This document shows positions 21,176 through 34,008 of a DNA stretch of 64,000 nucleotides, piece by piece (positions within the stretch are counted from its first letter, which is position 1; each line of letters opens with the position of its first letter). The stretch comes from Apostichopus japonicus (taxonomy: Eukaryota > Echinodermata > Holothuroidea > Aspidochirotida > Stichopodidae): positions 15,666,765 to 15,730,764 of the forward strand of contig NC_092573.1 of the NCBI RefSeq assembly GCF_037975245.1, read 5' to 3'. Position numbers and translations under genes: made by a program. A model generated the notes under the pieces. It made no database searches, was not told the DNA's origin, and saw nothing but the letters and a program-made list of their open reading frames with translations.

Positions 21176-21920
21176 TGTCACTTTGCAACTATCTATGCAA
21201 GGTTTTTTTTTTTCTATATGGAGACAAGTTTTTTCAAATCCATGTAATAAACATTCAGCTGTGGAAAATGATGACCTATTTCCATCATATTTCCACTGAA
21301 TATTAATTATCTATGATTAAAATTTACAAATAGATTTAAAAAGAAAGTAGTGTAATTTAAACAAAATTCTAGCCACAGACTCAGTGTACAATACATTTGA
21401 AGCAATGCTCTCAAATGGATGCTATATCATGTTCCTCTATCAAAATAAAGGTTAGTACTGTCAGCCCAACTTAAATTTCCCTGAAGTTTCAAATTATTTA
21501 ACAATAAACATTTAAATTAGAATATTAAATGACTCAGTGATAGAGGTTGCTGAGAGGGGTGGCAGTAAAATGGGTGTTGAAGTTGGAGCATGAGAGACCA
21601 TTATTTGAGGCTTTCTAGCATATTTCAGGCCAATACTATCAACTTTTAAGAGGAGATAATATTAAAGCATAAATGTAGAGCTAGTTGTCTATAATTTCCT
21701 GAGATATGGCCCCTACTGTTACAGTTCTAGCTTAACTTAATAGGAAAAATGGAGCTACTGTACTGTACCGAACCACACAAGTTGATATGTACAGCGAGGT
21801 AGAAGTTACTATAGTGTATTGGTATGATAATAGCTACTGTAGTAGTCATTTAATAAAGCATTTCTTTCAAATGCAAGATTCTCTCTCAATAAAACAAAAG
21901 CAAGTCCTTAATCATCTTAC

Positions 21921-22022
21921 CAGCAGCACAAGACTTAGTGCATGTGGACCATTCTGACTCCCCCCAGGCATAATTCACAGGTGCTATGTACTGGTATACA
22001 ATTTTGTCTTGAATGTCACCAT
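21921..22022 (-). CDS. Exon 6: spacer end and start of TSP1-2
   Basis: 33 full codons, phase 1 in and phase 1 out, acceptor CATTTACAG and donor GCTG|GTAAGA. It encodes GDIQDKIVYQYIAP, which matches the npGixYxYxiP-like end of ADAMTS spacers, then AWGESEWSTCTKSCAA, the W-x4-W-xx-C-xxx-C start of a TSP1 repeat. The following intron is the longest in the gene, about 10.2 kb. Confidence 0.93.
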
Positions 22023-22504
22023 CTGTAAATGATTTAGTCCTCAGCATCTATCATGAAGAAGGGTTACAATAAATATATTACATCTTTTCTGTGTTTACTC
22101 AATATTAACCCCCTCCCCCTCCCCCCCCCCTCTCCATTGACAATTAAAACTATCGGTGTAGGATGCATCCATTTCTTAAATTAAGTTTTGAGAAATGATA
22201 TTTCACATATCAGAGGCACAAGAATTGAAGTGACTGAAGTAAACCTAGTCTTCCAAAACAAACGCATTAGGTCAGCTCCTCAAGTGCAACAGGAAATACT
22301 TAGAGGAAAAAAAACATTGTGATCTCAAATTTCAATTTTTGCAACATATATCTCATATTTGTCAAAGACAACTTGGATGCAATGACATTGACATGACCTA
22401 TGACCAACTCAAACAAGCCACTTTAAACTCAAAATACTCTAGTTTGCAGAAAAAATGCAGTTTAATGTATGCGTACAAATTACATAATACAAATACAATA
22501 CTAC

Positions 22505-22750
22505 TTACTGTGACCCAGAAGTTTTGTTTCAATTTGTCTGGAATAACTATAGAAAGTCTGCCACTGTTCTTTAGCTGACCAAACTGCACCTCTGTGCCTC
22601 CAATTATGTACCTTCCAGGAGTCACTGTTGCCTTCTGATTAATACCTTCAAGGCCATCTTCTGTTTTTATCCCAGGAAGGCTAGTGGTTCCTTTCAAAAC
22701 CAACTTCACAGAAAAGCTTCCTTTCTGTAATAGCAACACCTCCTCTAAGC
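22505..22750 (-). CDS. Exon 5: ADAMTS spacer domain
   Basis: Spacer-type beta-rich sequence without cysteines, including GLEEVLLLQKGSFSVKLVLK and TPGRYIIGG. The acceptor is ATTCTATAG, phase 1. The donor is ambiguous. The best consensus site, ACA|GTAAGT, would end the exon at 22509 in phase 0, but exon 6 then reads into a stop. The site 4 nt further on, GTAA|GTAGTA, ends it at 22505 in phase 1 and gives an open join (VTV-N-GDIQDKIVYQY). A small unseen exon could also fix the phase. Exon identity is firm; only the last 4 bases are uncertain. Confidence 0.82.
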
Positions 22751-23679
22751 CTATAGAATAAAACAAACCAAGCTTAGCCAACATTTATAGTATTTTTCTT
22801 TCTTCATTAAAGGGATACATTGATATATATCTACACTAATAAAAGCCTGAGCCACTGATGTCAAACTCATGTCTGGAAGGCTGTGATTTTTCTAGGAGCA
22901 TGTTTGTGGGACAATTTGTGGTTCTGTTAAAAACCTATAAGCATACAGTAGATTTCACCCTTTGTCACACATTACCACAGACTTTCCCTGGGAAAGAGGT
23001 CTGGAATCCCAGAACAGAAAAACTGTGTGAAATAACCCAAACAACACCGGGTTTTGTGTAAATTTTGCAGATTTATACGCAATATATAATGGGTTGGATT
23101 TTCTCATGCTTGCAAGAGATAGATATAAATCTTCTCACTATTCCACATGTCACATTTTTACATGTAGACATTCACAAAAACATGTGCAAATTTGCTATTA
23201 ATCTAGTGGGTTGTTAATTTATTAAACAGACAATTTTGTGTACCACAAGTTAAAATTTTTGTTTTGCTTGACAACTTGTAAATACTAAGTCCAGTGCTTC
23301 TGGTGGGATTTTGCTGGACAGAAAGTAATAAATAATATTCCTAGATGTCTTATTTTTCCATTCACATTCCAGTATGGTCCGATCAGACTGTGTTAAAGTC
23401 AATGCCTGCATTCAAAGAAAATAGTATTGGCTTAAAGCTATTCTAAGCCTATGAGTTTACTCTTAATAAAGTGATATTAAGCAATATTAATCAGCTTCAA
23501 GTTCCAGTCCAATACTGTAAACTATCAAAATGATTACAGCATCAAACATCAGGCTAGGAGCCAACAATAATCCAATATCAGTCTGTTACCAATTTCTCTT
23601 TGTTGAAAAGAGGCCTGAATGTTGCAGTTCTACATTGTAAGTTTTGCTAATTTCTATTTTATAATAGTACTTGACTCAC

Positions 23680-23803
23680 CTACATCGACTAAATGTGAGA
23701 TTTTCCTGCCTTTCTGTACTTTGCATGTTGAATTATCTCCACCACAAACAAGACATCGATCTAGAGTTGATGTCGAGTTAAATTCATAGTTACATCCTAT
23801 AGG
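23680..23803 (-). CDS. Exon 4: end of cysteine-rich module
   Basis: 41 codons plus one nucleotide, phase 0 in and phase 1 out, acceptor TTTCCATAG and donor GTAG|GTGAGT. It encodes PIGCNYEF, then DRCLVCGGDNSTCKV. The C-x-x-CGGD-x-S/T-C motif is the hallmark of the ADAMTS cysteine-rich to spacer border. It continues directly from the CLNGKCI of exon 3, so no exon is missing across the 6.3-kb intron 3. Confidence 0.94.
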
Positions 23804-26800
23804 CTATGGAAATAATCGGTAAAGATCTGTATTAAACAAGACAATTGACTAAAAGAGAAAATATGAAAAGAAAATGTAGACATGTAAATTTTAGTGTTCA
23901 TAGATCTCTATGATTGAACATAACCCATCTGCCCTCATACAGAAGCAGGTCTCTGTGGTTCACCCTTATAGAGGTAGTATTACTACTGGCTCATACTTCC
24001 ACAGTACTAACAAATATAAAGAAACACATGTAATATACACATTCATTACATGAACAAAGCACAGAACATATATGTCTATGGCTTAGCATTGATTCTCAAA
24101 AACAGTTGTATAAATCACAAGCGAGAATTTTGCGGAAAAATACGTGTAAGTAACTTCCGGGTGGTAGATACGGACGGTGGAATTAGTGGGCGTTGCCCAG
24201 GGAGCGAGGGCGCAGTGCTAAAACGTTTCCAAACGTGTAGTTAGGTAGATAGTAAAGTGCAATTGTGGAGTGGGAGACAGGTAAGAGAGGAGCAAAGTGA
24301 ATCAAATATGTCCATGGCTTTGCATTGATTCTGTGTAGGTAAAACTTGTCAAGAAGAACTGGCACAAGCTTTTATTGGTTAACCCAGTTCATATCTCTGA
24401 AGTTTACTTTCTACTAAAACTTAACAATTCTTTTCATCTTCTTATTTTTATCAACATTCCATAGTGACGCCTGCATGCCAACTTGTTTTACTTGTAAGTA
24501 ACTTCACAAAGCAGTTTAAAAGCTTGGTCACAATGCTCATAACCCCGGGGCAATAAAACCAGAACCTATTGCAATATAAAGCATTGCAAGATTTTCTTTT
24601 CTCTTCCTCTCTCTCTCTCTCTCTTCCTTTGGACACTGTAGAAGAGAAACCACCCACTGACATAATAGGATAGTGGATGAAAGGACAAAAATGATTGACT
24701 TGCAGGAATAAAGACCCTGAATCAGTAATAATAACAAACAAAAAATATATAAAAAAGATATATATAAAAGACTAAATAAAGTTTATGGGTTAGACTAGTG
24801 ATGTACTGGAGTTATCACCATATGCTTTGAGGTGATGATGAAGGGCTAATAATATGACTGTCTTGTTATTTATTGTTTGTTGTATTTAGTTTCTTACTAG
24901 GTGCATCATAACAGAGCATGTATAAATAGACTGCAGAAACAACTTAGTCACTTTCATAATCTTACTCCTGGCACAAACTGTTGATAAGGTATCTCTCTTG
25001 ATATTTCATTCACTCATAATTGTTCTCCCCACTAGTCAACCAGCATTGAGTCCTGACCTTTTGCACCACTTTCCAAAGTATCTGACCTTGACCGTCTTGT
25101 ATAGTAATTAGTCAATACTAGTTACCTTAGCTAACTTAATATGGTATGTCGTATAGTAATTAGTCAATAGTAGTTACCACTAGCTTTAACTTAATATGGT
25201 ATGTAGTATGTGCCATGTGGTCTCCTCTAGCTGGTGTTACAAAATGTTGATCAAAGCTAATACACAGACTTGCCTACTGTACATGCACTTATAAGTTACA
25301 TATATTGTAATAGTGCCGGTAATAGAGTGTTTCACTGGAGACTGATCAGATGGTGATCTAGGCTTATACACAGACTGCCTACTTTATGCACTTCTCTTCA
25401 AATTACATCTGCTGTGAAAGAGTCTGTAATAGAAGGTTTTTAATGGAGATTGATCGGATGGTGATCAAAGCTTATATACAGACAATACAGTTTGAACAAG
25501 GTTGTCACTACAACTATTTGCAAACATATTCATGAGAGACACATCCACCACTGGAACTACCATAGAATATATATCTATTCATATTACAAACAAGGCATGT
25601 AAACTCGAACGATGTATTTCTAATACTTTCACTACTTATATATATCCATCCTTCTTCTATCATTGTTATTACTTTTCAATGCAAATCATGTATCAATGTT
25701 TCTGTTTGTCTAAAGACTGTGTGTAGTTCCAACATCATGGCAGTTTACATACCCACGGTGTGAACTTCTCCAAGGACATACAGCATGACATCAGTAGGTT
25801 TCAATAGAACCCAAACAGAACTGAGCAACTGTCTTAATTACCATCCCCAGCTTTATTCTCTTGGCCAAAACCTAATTCAGGCCTAATAGCACAGTGCAGT
25901 GGCAGCCAATATACACTGTAGCCTAGTTTAAAGGGGGACAACTTTGATGTAGGAAGTACTATACCATACAAAGATTGAAGATCATGTGGTAAAAATCTCT
26001 TCTGAGTCATGAAAATAGAAAGATCTTCTCTGGTTCTGCTCACAATATCAGGACCACATTTCTGTAAGATCATTTCCCAGAATGGATTTACTGATCAGTC
26101 TGTGATCCTGTCTAAACCAGTTTGTGATTAAATAGTTGTTCTTTTCCAGTGAACTATTCCACATTTCTTCTCCAATAATAAAACATTGTTAAATTTTGTT
26201 TGTCTGCCTATGGCCACAAAATCCCACAAATATACTCTCACAATACAGCATTTAATGCCTATACTTTGCAACAGAAATGAGAGGCTTACACAACAGCTCT
26301 AAATGAAACAAAACAAAATACCACACTGATCATTATCGATGGATAAACAGAAAATATGACATAAAAGGGAGACTTTCATCAGAAACTGTGCTTAGTCCTA
26401 GAGCAAGGAATGTGTTGTTGTCTGATTAGTCTTAAACACCAACAGGGGTACAATTCAGAGCACAAAGCCACATTGACTTTCATTGTTCAAAGTCAATGCC
26501 TGCAATGGCAAGTTCACTTCAGGGCATTACACACAATTTCTTTACAGGCATATTTATGCATTTGAAGGTACTGTAGGATGATTCAAGGTTAGTCGATTCT
26601 TGAGGTTACCGAGAAATCAATTTCATAACTTTAGTCATCCGCTAAAGGTATGATTGATGGTGAACATACTGTACTTCCGTTCTCTAATACATAAGAATTT
26701 ATCACCCTGTTACGTGCTGCCCCAAATATTCTTGTAGCATGCAGTAATGTTGTGTTTATATCAAGTCATGTTATTTCATCATTTAGGTTTAACTCATGTC

Positions 26801-29800
26801 TGATGTCTTAACTGAAGTCCTTCTGAAGGAAGGTGGACCTTGTGGTGTAAATCAAGCCATACCGTGTGGTTTCAATCACTTTTGGCAATTAATTTCTGCT
26901 TTATGGCACAACCATTGTTAAACCATTGTTAACATAGGCATACAGGAAACTAACTGCAGAAGGGAGATAGATGGTAACAAGCAGGTGACATATGGTTGAA
27001 AATCTCTTATCATCTTTTCTGTGTTTGAATTTAATGATTTCTACATTCATTTGTCCATTTTTCTAATTTGTGTCAAAGTTTTCTTTTTGGTAATTTCTGC
27101 AAGTTTGTTAATATGGGCCAAACACTGGCTAAAGCCATTTTTTATTTTTGCAAGAGATTTATAAAAAAAAATGTCAAAGTAACCTTGAAATATCTCCAAA
27201 CTTTTAAAGTGAATGGAACCCTATCAGCAGGATGCATACTTTTACTAATAATGTGGAATTTTAACGTTGGCCCCATAATTTACTCTAATACTGTCTTCAC
27301 CCTAGGGAACTACAAAATACTAAGCATTCTCAGTATGATATCGCAATGCAGCAAGTTGTTATAAGCATTTTTCTTAGGATAAAAATGACTTATGGTTATG
27401 AAAATGTTGCACAACATCAGCATCCAATATTTCCTGTGGGTCTCCGTGGAAACAATTACCAAAGTATATCAGAGATGTAAATAACACATGCAGAGCTGTA
27501 ACTAGGGTAACAAGACCTTTTCTAAGGTAGAACATTAGGAAAGGACAGGAAATTCAACTTGCAAGAAACAGCTGTTCAAATTTAATCTTCACTCCACAAA
27601 CTGGTACAGTAAGTACTCCAACCCTATAGATGTGCATACCTGACAAAAAAATTTACACATTTGAATCAACAGTTGCCCCCTCCTGAAATATGAGCAGGTG
27701 GTCCCTTTGAATCAACAGTTGCCCCCTCCTGAAATATGAGCAGGTGGTCCATTTGAATCAACAGTTGCCCCCTCCTGAAATATGAGCAGGTGGTCCATTT
27801 GAATCAACAGTTGCCCCCTCCTGAAATATGAGCAGGTGGTCCCTTTGAATCATCACTTGCCCCCTCCTGAAATATTTTGAGGAGAAGAATCTGTCTTTCA
27901 TGTTGTTTACATCCACTACATGTAAACTCTCCATCAATTCTTTCGTCAGTTCTTATATCACAATTTTTTCACAAAGATGTACAGTATGTATGGGTCAGCT
28001 TTTCTATTTATCAAACATTGTCTCAGCAGGGTAGGCAGTGTGAAGAATACATCAATGGATATATTTGAATGATCATTTTTTTGCCATTTGATTTTACAAC
28101 AGTGTAAAAGCTGCCTGCATGAAAGGGCATATTTTTATGTAGCCTAGTATAAAAAAGCAATTCAATAGTTTACCTTTTTAAGTAAAGCATATATTATTCA
28201 GTTGAAAGAGAAAGTGTCTTAGGCTGATCAAAAAAAATCATACTTGGATTAATGTAAATTTGGTACAATTGAGGGAATAATTTAAATTACCTCTCTCATA
28301 GATTCAAATGACTGTAGTGTACACATTTTGCTGCTTTGGTAAAACACAATCCACAAAATATCGAAGTGGTTTTAACATACCAAAGAGCAACATCTGTTTC
28401 CAGAAACTGTACATTGTTAGATTCAGTTCTTTTAGTGATGGGAACGGGTACCCTAGAACCCAGAGGATAGACTAACAAACTTACTAAGCCAGTCCAAGCC
28501 GATGCTACCCAGTCTGGAAATTTGTAACAATGACTATCATCATTCTCCAGTTTTAGTTACACTTTTATTCGAAGCAATGATTGGGAGGGAAAAATTCATA
28601 TGTATTTGTTTGTAATTTCATCATTAATGATATTTCTATCTTGATGCATTTAAGTATAAAACTTTGAGAAAATTTGTTATCATTCCCATCTGAGAAAGTT
28701 TTGATCAACTAAGTTTGTTTACTTTTACATGTGCACACTGCACTGTATAGCCTAAAGAGTCTCTCGTATTGCATACTTCCATGCTTACAATACAAAACTT
28801 GACCTTTGTACGATTGGGCAGCTCATATGTACTGTACACCACACCCAGTGTCAAATTTATTGGAACAGTCCAACAAAATTTGAATGGAAGCATGGATTGG
28901 TCCATAGTTACACAACAGACATCACCATTTAATAATAAGGGTTGATTGATGCAGTTTCTACGGACTTTCCAACTAATCTATAAATAACCGGGACCTCCAG
29001 GAACACTAGCCTTAAGGCAGCAATGCCTAGCCCAAGTATGATATCATGGTCCTGTATATGCGCTGTAACTGTCTTGTAAGAAACTTTTGGTTTGCAAAAT
29101 ATACTGTTAATTGTCTTACATTGCTTAATTAGCAATTTTATGCAAACATGTCACAATTAAATGCAGCTTTAAGGAATTTTTCAATCAAACAAACCACATT
29201 TTCAAAAGAAATTCATTCAACAGAAAAAGTCATTTGATTTAGTTTAAATTTCTAAAATATGACCTCACACCATTTTCCAAGAAATGCAGCATCCTGTTGT
29301 TATTGTGATGATTTATGGAACATAGTGAACTGAAAATATTTTAAAAACAGGATCAATTACCCTCTACGTAGATACTTTAAACAACATTTTAAAAGTCACT
29401 TCAGTAAAGAAGAAGACATCATCTGATAGACCAAAAAAACAGTAAGGCTCACCGCCAAGTTTGACAGAAAAAAGCAGCTTTGGAAGTCAAATGATGACCG
29501 AACTACAACCATAATACTCAAATCCACTGGTAATATTGCAAAACAGTTGTGATTTACGATTTCAAAAGAGAATAAAAAGTAGAACAAAAACAGACCTGCA
29601 GATTGAGTCATAAATTGTTTTCAATGCTTTACTCAACACTTTGACTTAAACTGTGGAAATATTGTTTATGGTTTTGTCATATTTCTAAGATACAACCTGT
29701 AGGGGTCACAGAGGAGACTGATTGAGAAAGGAAATTCCAGCTGAATCCCTGTGGGATAGCCCTTTGGTTTCTATTTAAGAGTTGAAGAATAATATTATAA

Positions 29801-30021
29801 AATAACAATCCACAAGAAATATAAATAACATGAACCCCCATATAATTGGCAGGGACTGATAGGAAATTGTAAAAGTTGATCATAAATTCTTTAAACAGAT
29901 GGTTTACTAAAAGAAATCAACCAAGATAGGAGGATTCAGTTACAAGTTCTAGAGTCCAATTGCTAGTTTGGGACAGATATTATACACACAATAAAGGACA
30001 GAAAAGCAGAATAGGAGCTGG
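23804..30021. repeat. Intron 3 with several tandem duplications
   Basis: No exon recognised. Two 52-55 bp copies of TATAGTAATTAGTCAATA lie at 25,099-25,205. Two roughly 115-bp copies (ACACAGACT...GATCAGATGGTGATC) lie at 25,259-25,490. A 46-bp unit (TTTGAATCAACAGTTGCCCC...) starts at 27,660, 27,706, 27,752, 27,798 and partly 27,844. A 30-bp direct repeat (ATATGTCTATGGCTTAGCAT-type) brackets 24,097-24,302. Confidence 0.75.
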
Positions 30022-30130
30022 ACAAGTAAAGATTGTTTTAGTAAATTTCAACAGACTTTAAAATAGAGAGAATGAGAGAAGATTGTTTTAGTAAATTTTC
30101 AACAGACTTTAAAATAGAGAGAAAGAGAGA
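30022..30130. repeat. 53-bp direct duplication just inside intron 3
   Basis: AGATTGTTTTAGTAAATTT, then CAACAGACTTTAAAATAGAG, occurs twice in tandem. On the gene strand it starts about 15 nt after the exon 3 donor, but does not include the donor or exon. Confidence 0.9.
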
Positions 30131-30145
30131 TGCAGGATTACTCAC

Positions 30146-30385
30146 GATGCACTTTCCATTTAGACACATATCCCTTGATCCTGATCTACATGGTGTTCCA
30201 TCTAGCACTGTAGGGCTCAATCTCCTGGTGACATTTTGATCCCGACCCTTACATATCAAGGCACACTCATCCGCAGCTGGGAGTGGGCTCACTGGCGTCC
30301 AGTTATACACCTGGTCATCATATTGCACATCATTAAAGATCTCGCACTGTCTCTCTCTAAAATCTTTGGTGCCCTCTGGACATGG
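30146..30385 (-). CDS. Exon 3: ADAMTS-type cysteine-rich module
   Basis: 80 codons, phase 0 in and out, acceptor TCATTACAG and donor ATC|GTGAGT. It starts PCPEGTKDFRERQC and continues through VQYDD, DECALICKG, LDGTPC and MCLNGKCI. This is the signature order of the cysteine-rich module that follows the first TSP1 in ADAMTS, ADAMTSL and papilin proteins. Sequons NWT and NVT are present. A diverged copy of its first 50 nt lies 77 bp upstream in intron 2. Confidence 0.94.
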
Positions 30386-30412
30386 CTGTAATGAGAAAGA
30401 TATTGAAACATA

Positions 30413-30463
30413 CCATCACACTGTCTGAGGGCTCTAAAATCTTTGGTGCCCTCTGGGCATGGC
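30413..30463 (-). pseudogene. Duplicated, frame-broken copy of the start of exon 3
   Basis: On the minus strand, an acceptor-like CATTGTAG is followed by G and then CCATGCCCAGAGGGCACCAA, which is nearly identical to the start of exon 3 (CCATGTCCAGAGGGCACCAA), then AGATTTTAGAGCCCTCAGAC and a donor-like GTATGT. The copy lies 77 bp upstream of the real exon start. One extra G after the AG puts it out of phase with exon 2: if spliced in, it would read to a TAG within ten codons. Confidence 0.8.
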
Positions 30464-30839
30464 CTACAATGAATGAAAATAGGTTTCAATTACGTTGAGA
30501 CAAATTATGACAAATCAACACAAAAGGCAGCTTTAAATAAAAGAAGGTAAAGGTTTTGTAAATGACATCATAATTTGTCAATAAAATCTGTCCGGGTGAG
30601 GTGCCCCATGCAGGAAATTGGAACTTTATTCAGGTAACGCTAGCCAAAACTTATCTTTACTATCAAAAAATAAAGACTGCACTTAGAAGGTAATACTGCC
30701 CTCATTTAGAAGGTAATACTGCCCTCAATACAATTGTGTCCGAAAGAGTGATTGGGTACTACAAAGCATTAACAAATGCTCCACAGGAACCTGGTCCCTG
30801 TTTATTTCACCCTTGCTTCTAAAGCTTAGTATTACCTAC

Positions 30840-30992
30840 CTCTATATTACATGTTCTGTACTGCACTGGTGGACCTCTACATACACCAAACAGACATTCT
30901 CTATTTCTTCTTGAAATACCTCCACTACAGTTTCCAGTACAATCACTCCATCCACTCCACTGAGACCATGAGTAGCTATCATCATAACTCTC
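30840..30992 (-). CDS. Exon 2: first TSP1 repeat
   Basis: 51 codons, phase 0 at both ends, acceptor CCCTACAG and donor GAG|GTAGGT. It encodes W36-SQ-W39-SG-W42-SDC, the WxxWxxWxxC motif of TSP1 repeats, which is a C-mannosylation motif in the family. Cysteines are C45, C49, C60, C65 and C75; the sixth, C80, is in exon 3. The sequence N48-C-S is a possible N-glycosylation site. Confidence 0.93.
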
Positions 30993-31607
30993 CTGTAGGG
31001 ATGGAAAGAAAACAGCCCGAAATGTAGCAATTTGAACAATAGATTTACCACCTGTCTAAAACCAATATTTATCTTCTCATTTGATGAAATTGTTCAGGGA
31101 TTGTTTTTGGCAGACGAGGCTTTAAGTCTACAGTTAATGATCATGTTAGATGGTATTATATACAGTTATATAAACAAGAAAGTACTTGAACAGTAGCATA
31201 TCTTGCTTAGTTTTCAAGAGAGGGACCTTAACAAATAAATGTCGTGAAATGACTGGATGATCTTTTAAAGCAATGTTTATAATGATGTTGATCAGTTGTT
31301 GTTGTAAATAGATAAAGCAAGTATAAACCAGACTTAAAATAAAAGTACAACAACATGTGTACAAGTACAAGTAGAAGGCTATCAGTTAATGAGTACACAC
31401 AAATTATTTTATTTTTGGAGTACTTATCATTTAAATTAATAATGTAAAAAATGGGGCTTAAGTCTGGTCAGTCACTTCCAAGGCTGATAATAACTGTCAT
31501 TTCTTGGACATAAAAGAGACATTACTTAGACATTGTGAAAAACATTGTTATTAAAAAGTATAAATTGAATGACTCTTGTGAAAAGTAGTAACCACAAGGG
31601 AACCATG

Positions 31608-32478
31608 CAGGGATGTAGCTAAGGCCTGATGATTGGGGGGGTGTAGTGGCTGAAAATCCAACTGGATGGGTTCTGAAGCCAGAAAATTCCGACTGCTGCC
31701 TTGTACCCCCCCACCCTCGCGCTACGGTCAGTGTCAGTCAGACACACAATCTTTCGCGAGTACACTTTTGTTCCAAACTTTTTTTCGATACATTTGTACC
31801 CACTGGCACTCATTTCACAAACTTATTAGCCCCCCACCCCAACCAAATATTTTTGTGAAAATTCGAGCAATGTGCTGATAACTTTTCGGGCACCTACTGA
31901 AAGAAAGATAATTTGCAATGTGTTTTTCAGTGGTTAAACTTATATTATTATTACCATTAATATTGTAACAACTTCCCCAATAATTATAACCAATATGGAA
32001 GGGTAATAACAAGGGAAATGATTGTATGTTATTGCGATGAAAACACTGATGCATGCCTATATGATATGCACATTAACATGTGGAACGCGCGCAGAGCACT
32101 CGCAAGTTCGTTACAGCCCCCCGCCCCCCAAATCAAAATGGGCTCCTACACCTATGACTGTAGTTCTATAAGGCATCTTTTTTTTAGTATTAAAAATCAT
32201 ATGAAGTTTTGTACTGTGGAGTATAAGAATTGCGAGATACAATTTCTCATAGTGGCAAGGAGAACGTGGTAAATATGACTGATTAAAGATCAATTTTGAC
32301 CAAAATTTTTTAATTTTTAGGTCATGCACAATCACAGGAATAAATGAATAGGCTTAGATTAACTAAAGTGCGACAGTCGGAAATTCCGACTGTCGCATTC
32401 CAATTTTCTAACAATCGTCAGTTTTACCAAGTTTGGGGGAGTGAGACACCCCACACTCCCCCTCTAGCGACGTCCCTG
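31608..32478. mobile_element. hAT-like element with CAGGGAYGT ends, carrying nested repeats
   Basis: Left end CAGGGATGTAGCTA and right end, read inward, CAGGGACGTCGCTA match at 12 of 14. The flanks GAACCATG and TAAACATG agree at 6 of 8, consistent with an old 8-bp target duplication. Inside are a copy of the 13,052 element (about 31,825-32,157) and the near-palindrome of 32,370-32,398. No transposase frame. Confidence 0.6.
32310..32398 (-). repeat. Repeat ending in a 29-bp near-palindrome, shared with 63,640-63,725
   Basis: TGCGACAGTCGGAA, one base, TTCCGACTGTCGCA: 14-bp perfect arms. The flanking GGTCATGCACAATCACAGGA, then ATGAATAGGC, recurs in the opposite orientation near 63,680-63,720. 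This is an interspersed repeat family of unknown class. Confidence 0.7.
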
Positions 32479-33479
32479 TAAACATGTAGTCGAGTTGATT
32501 TTTTTTAAGAATTTGTTCTGGGTGCTTTGGGAATCACAATCTAGCTCAACAACCATGTAATGGTGCAATTGTAGTCATACTGTACATAGAATTGCATCGA
32601 CCTTAAAAATAATTTACATTCTCCTGGAAATCATGTAACTTGTTATTCTGTTAATTTATGCATCATTGAGAGTTGGTCTGGGAACATGAACAATATATTT
32701 TTCTGATGTGAAAATCATTTCCAAGGAAACCTTTAACCTGATTTGGAAAATAACCAATACACTAGCCAATAGTTATTCAAACTGAATTTGCAATTGAAAA
32801 TATTCGGTGTTTAATCGAGAAGGAAGTACTTGAAACAATTTGTTGGCTCAAATTATGGAAACAGATTCTGAGGTCACACCAATGTGGTCATCTCATTACA
32901 CAGGTACGTTACTAGTCTGTCAATGCTAATTGCTAAGACAGGGATTAAAGTAGCACACCAGATTTCTTTTCATTTAATTCTGATATTAAATCACAATGAT
33001 ATACATTTTTTAATACATAGGTATAGCGATCAGGCAGCGGGTCCAGAAGTAAGATAACCTTTCTGGTCCCTTACAAAGTAACATAAGGAAATTAAATTTT
33101 ATATAGAGAAAACACATAGAAAAAACATAACACTAAGGGGTTTATCAGAACTGGGAAAGGAAACATTAATGCAATGCTCATATTTAAGGCAGAACTATCT
33201 GAAAATCATTTCGTTGAACAGATGTAAGAGATGTCTTTCTTAAGATGAAATTGATTTGCTACATATTTTCACTTAGAGAATTCCAATGAGCGACACCAGA
33301 ACATCTTACCTGAGAATGATACATGTGAGTCCTTGACATACCTGTGTTTGTAGCATATCATAAGAACGAGTGTATTGAATGAAATCTGTTGTTATAATGA
33401 AACCAAATATAAAACGTATCTGGAAGTAACCCGTTATGAAACTTAAAGAGAAAAATTAAAAGTTATATTTATAGAGCTC

Positions 33480-33720
33480 ATATAGGGTAAGCAAGTTTAG
33501 GTTTTTGGAAAGGGGCGCATAGTGAGGAATTTGCCAAGGGAGGCGCAAAGCCTGTAGCCAAACTATCTATGCATAGCACCACCATGGGTTGGCGCGAAGC
33601 GTACAAGAAAATTTTTGCCGAAAATGCCTCCCAGATAAAAAATATAACAAAAATATGCTGAAGGGGGGGCCGTCGCCCCCTTTGCCCCCCCCTCCCGGCT
33701 CCATGCCTGCGCAGAATGTG
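33480..33720. repeat. Probable interspersed repeat with G/C-rich end in intron 1
   Basis: It has a CCCTTTGCCCCCCCCTCCCG tract beside CCGTCGCCCCC, and a locally higher GC content than its neighbours. The style is like the ends of the hAT-type elements at 13,052 and 31,608, but no matching second end or target duplication was found. Confidence 0.3.
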
Positions 33721-34008
33721 AGATATATGAAACATGTATTACAAATATTTCTACTGTAACAGTCAACTTCTGGATCTTGTATAAGCTATCAAGTGTTGAC
33801 ATGTGGGCATTACCCCACAAGAGGATATGTTGTAGTTTCAATGAGGCGAAACAAGTGCATTATATAATGTCAGCAAAGAGAGTTTAGGTAAGAATAGTTT
33901 CAACTTATAAATTGTACTAATTGCATATGCACATATATACTGTAAACATATTGAACTTTTTGATGATCTAGACTTTCCTTGTAACATGCACAATATACTC
34001 TGACTTAC

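Noticed and set aside
30842-31051. 69-codon frame (MVNLLFKLLHF...) at the first TSP1 exon
   Set aside because: It is another frame of exon 2. The real frame gives the WxxWxxWxxC TSP1 motif and fits the phases on both sides.
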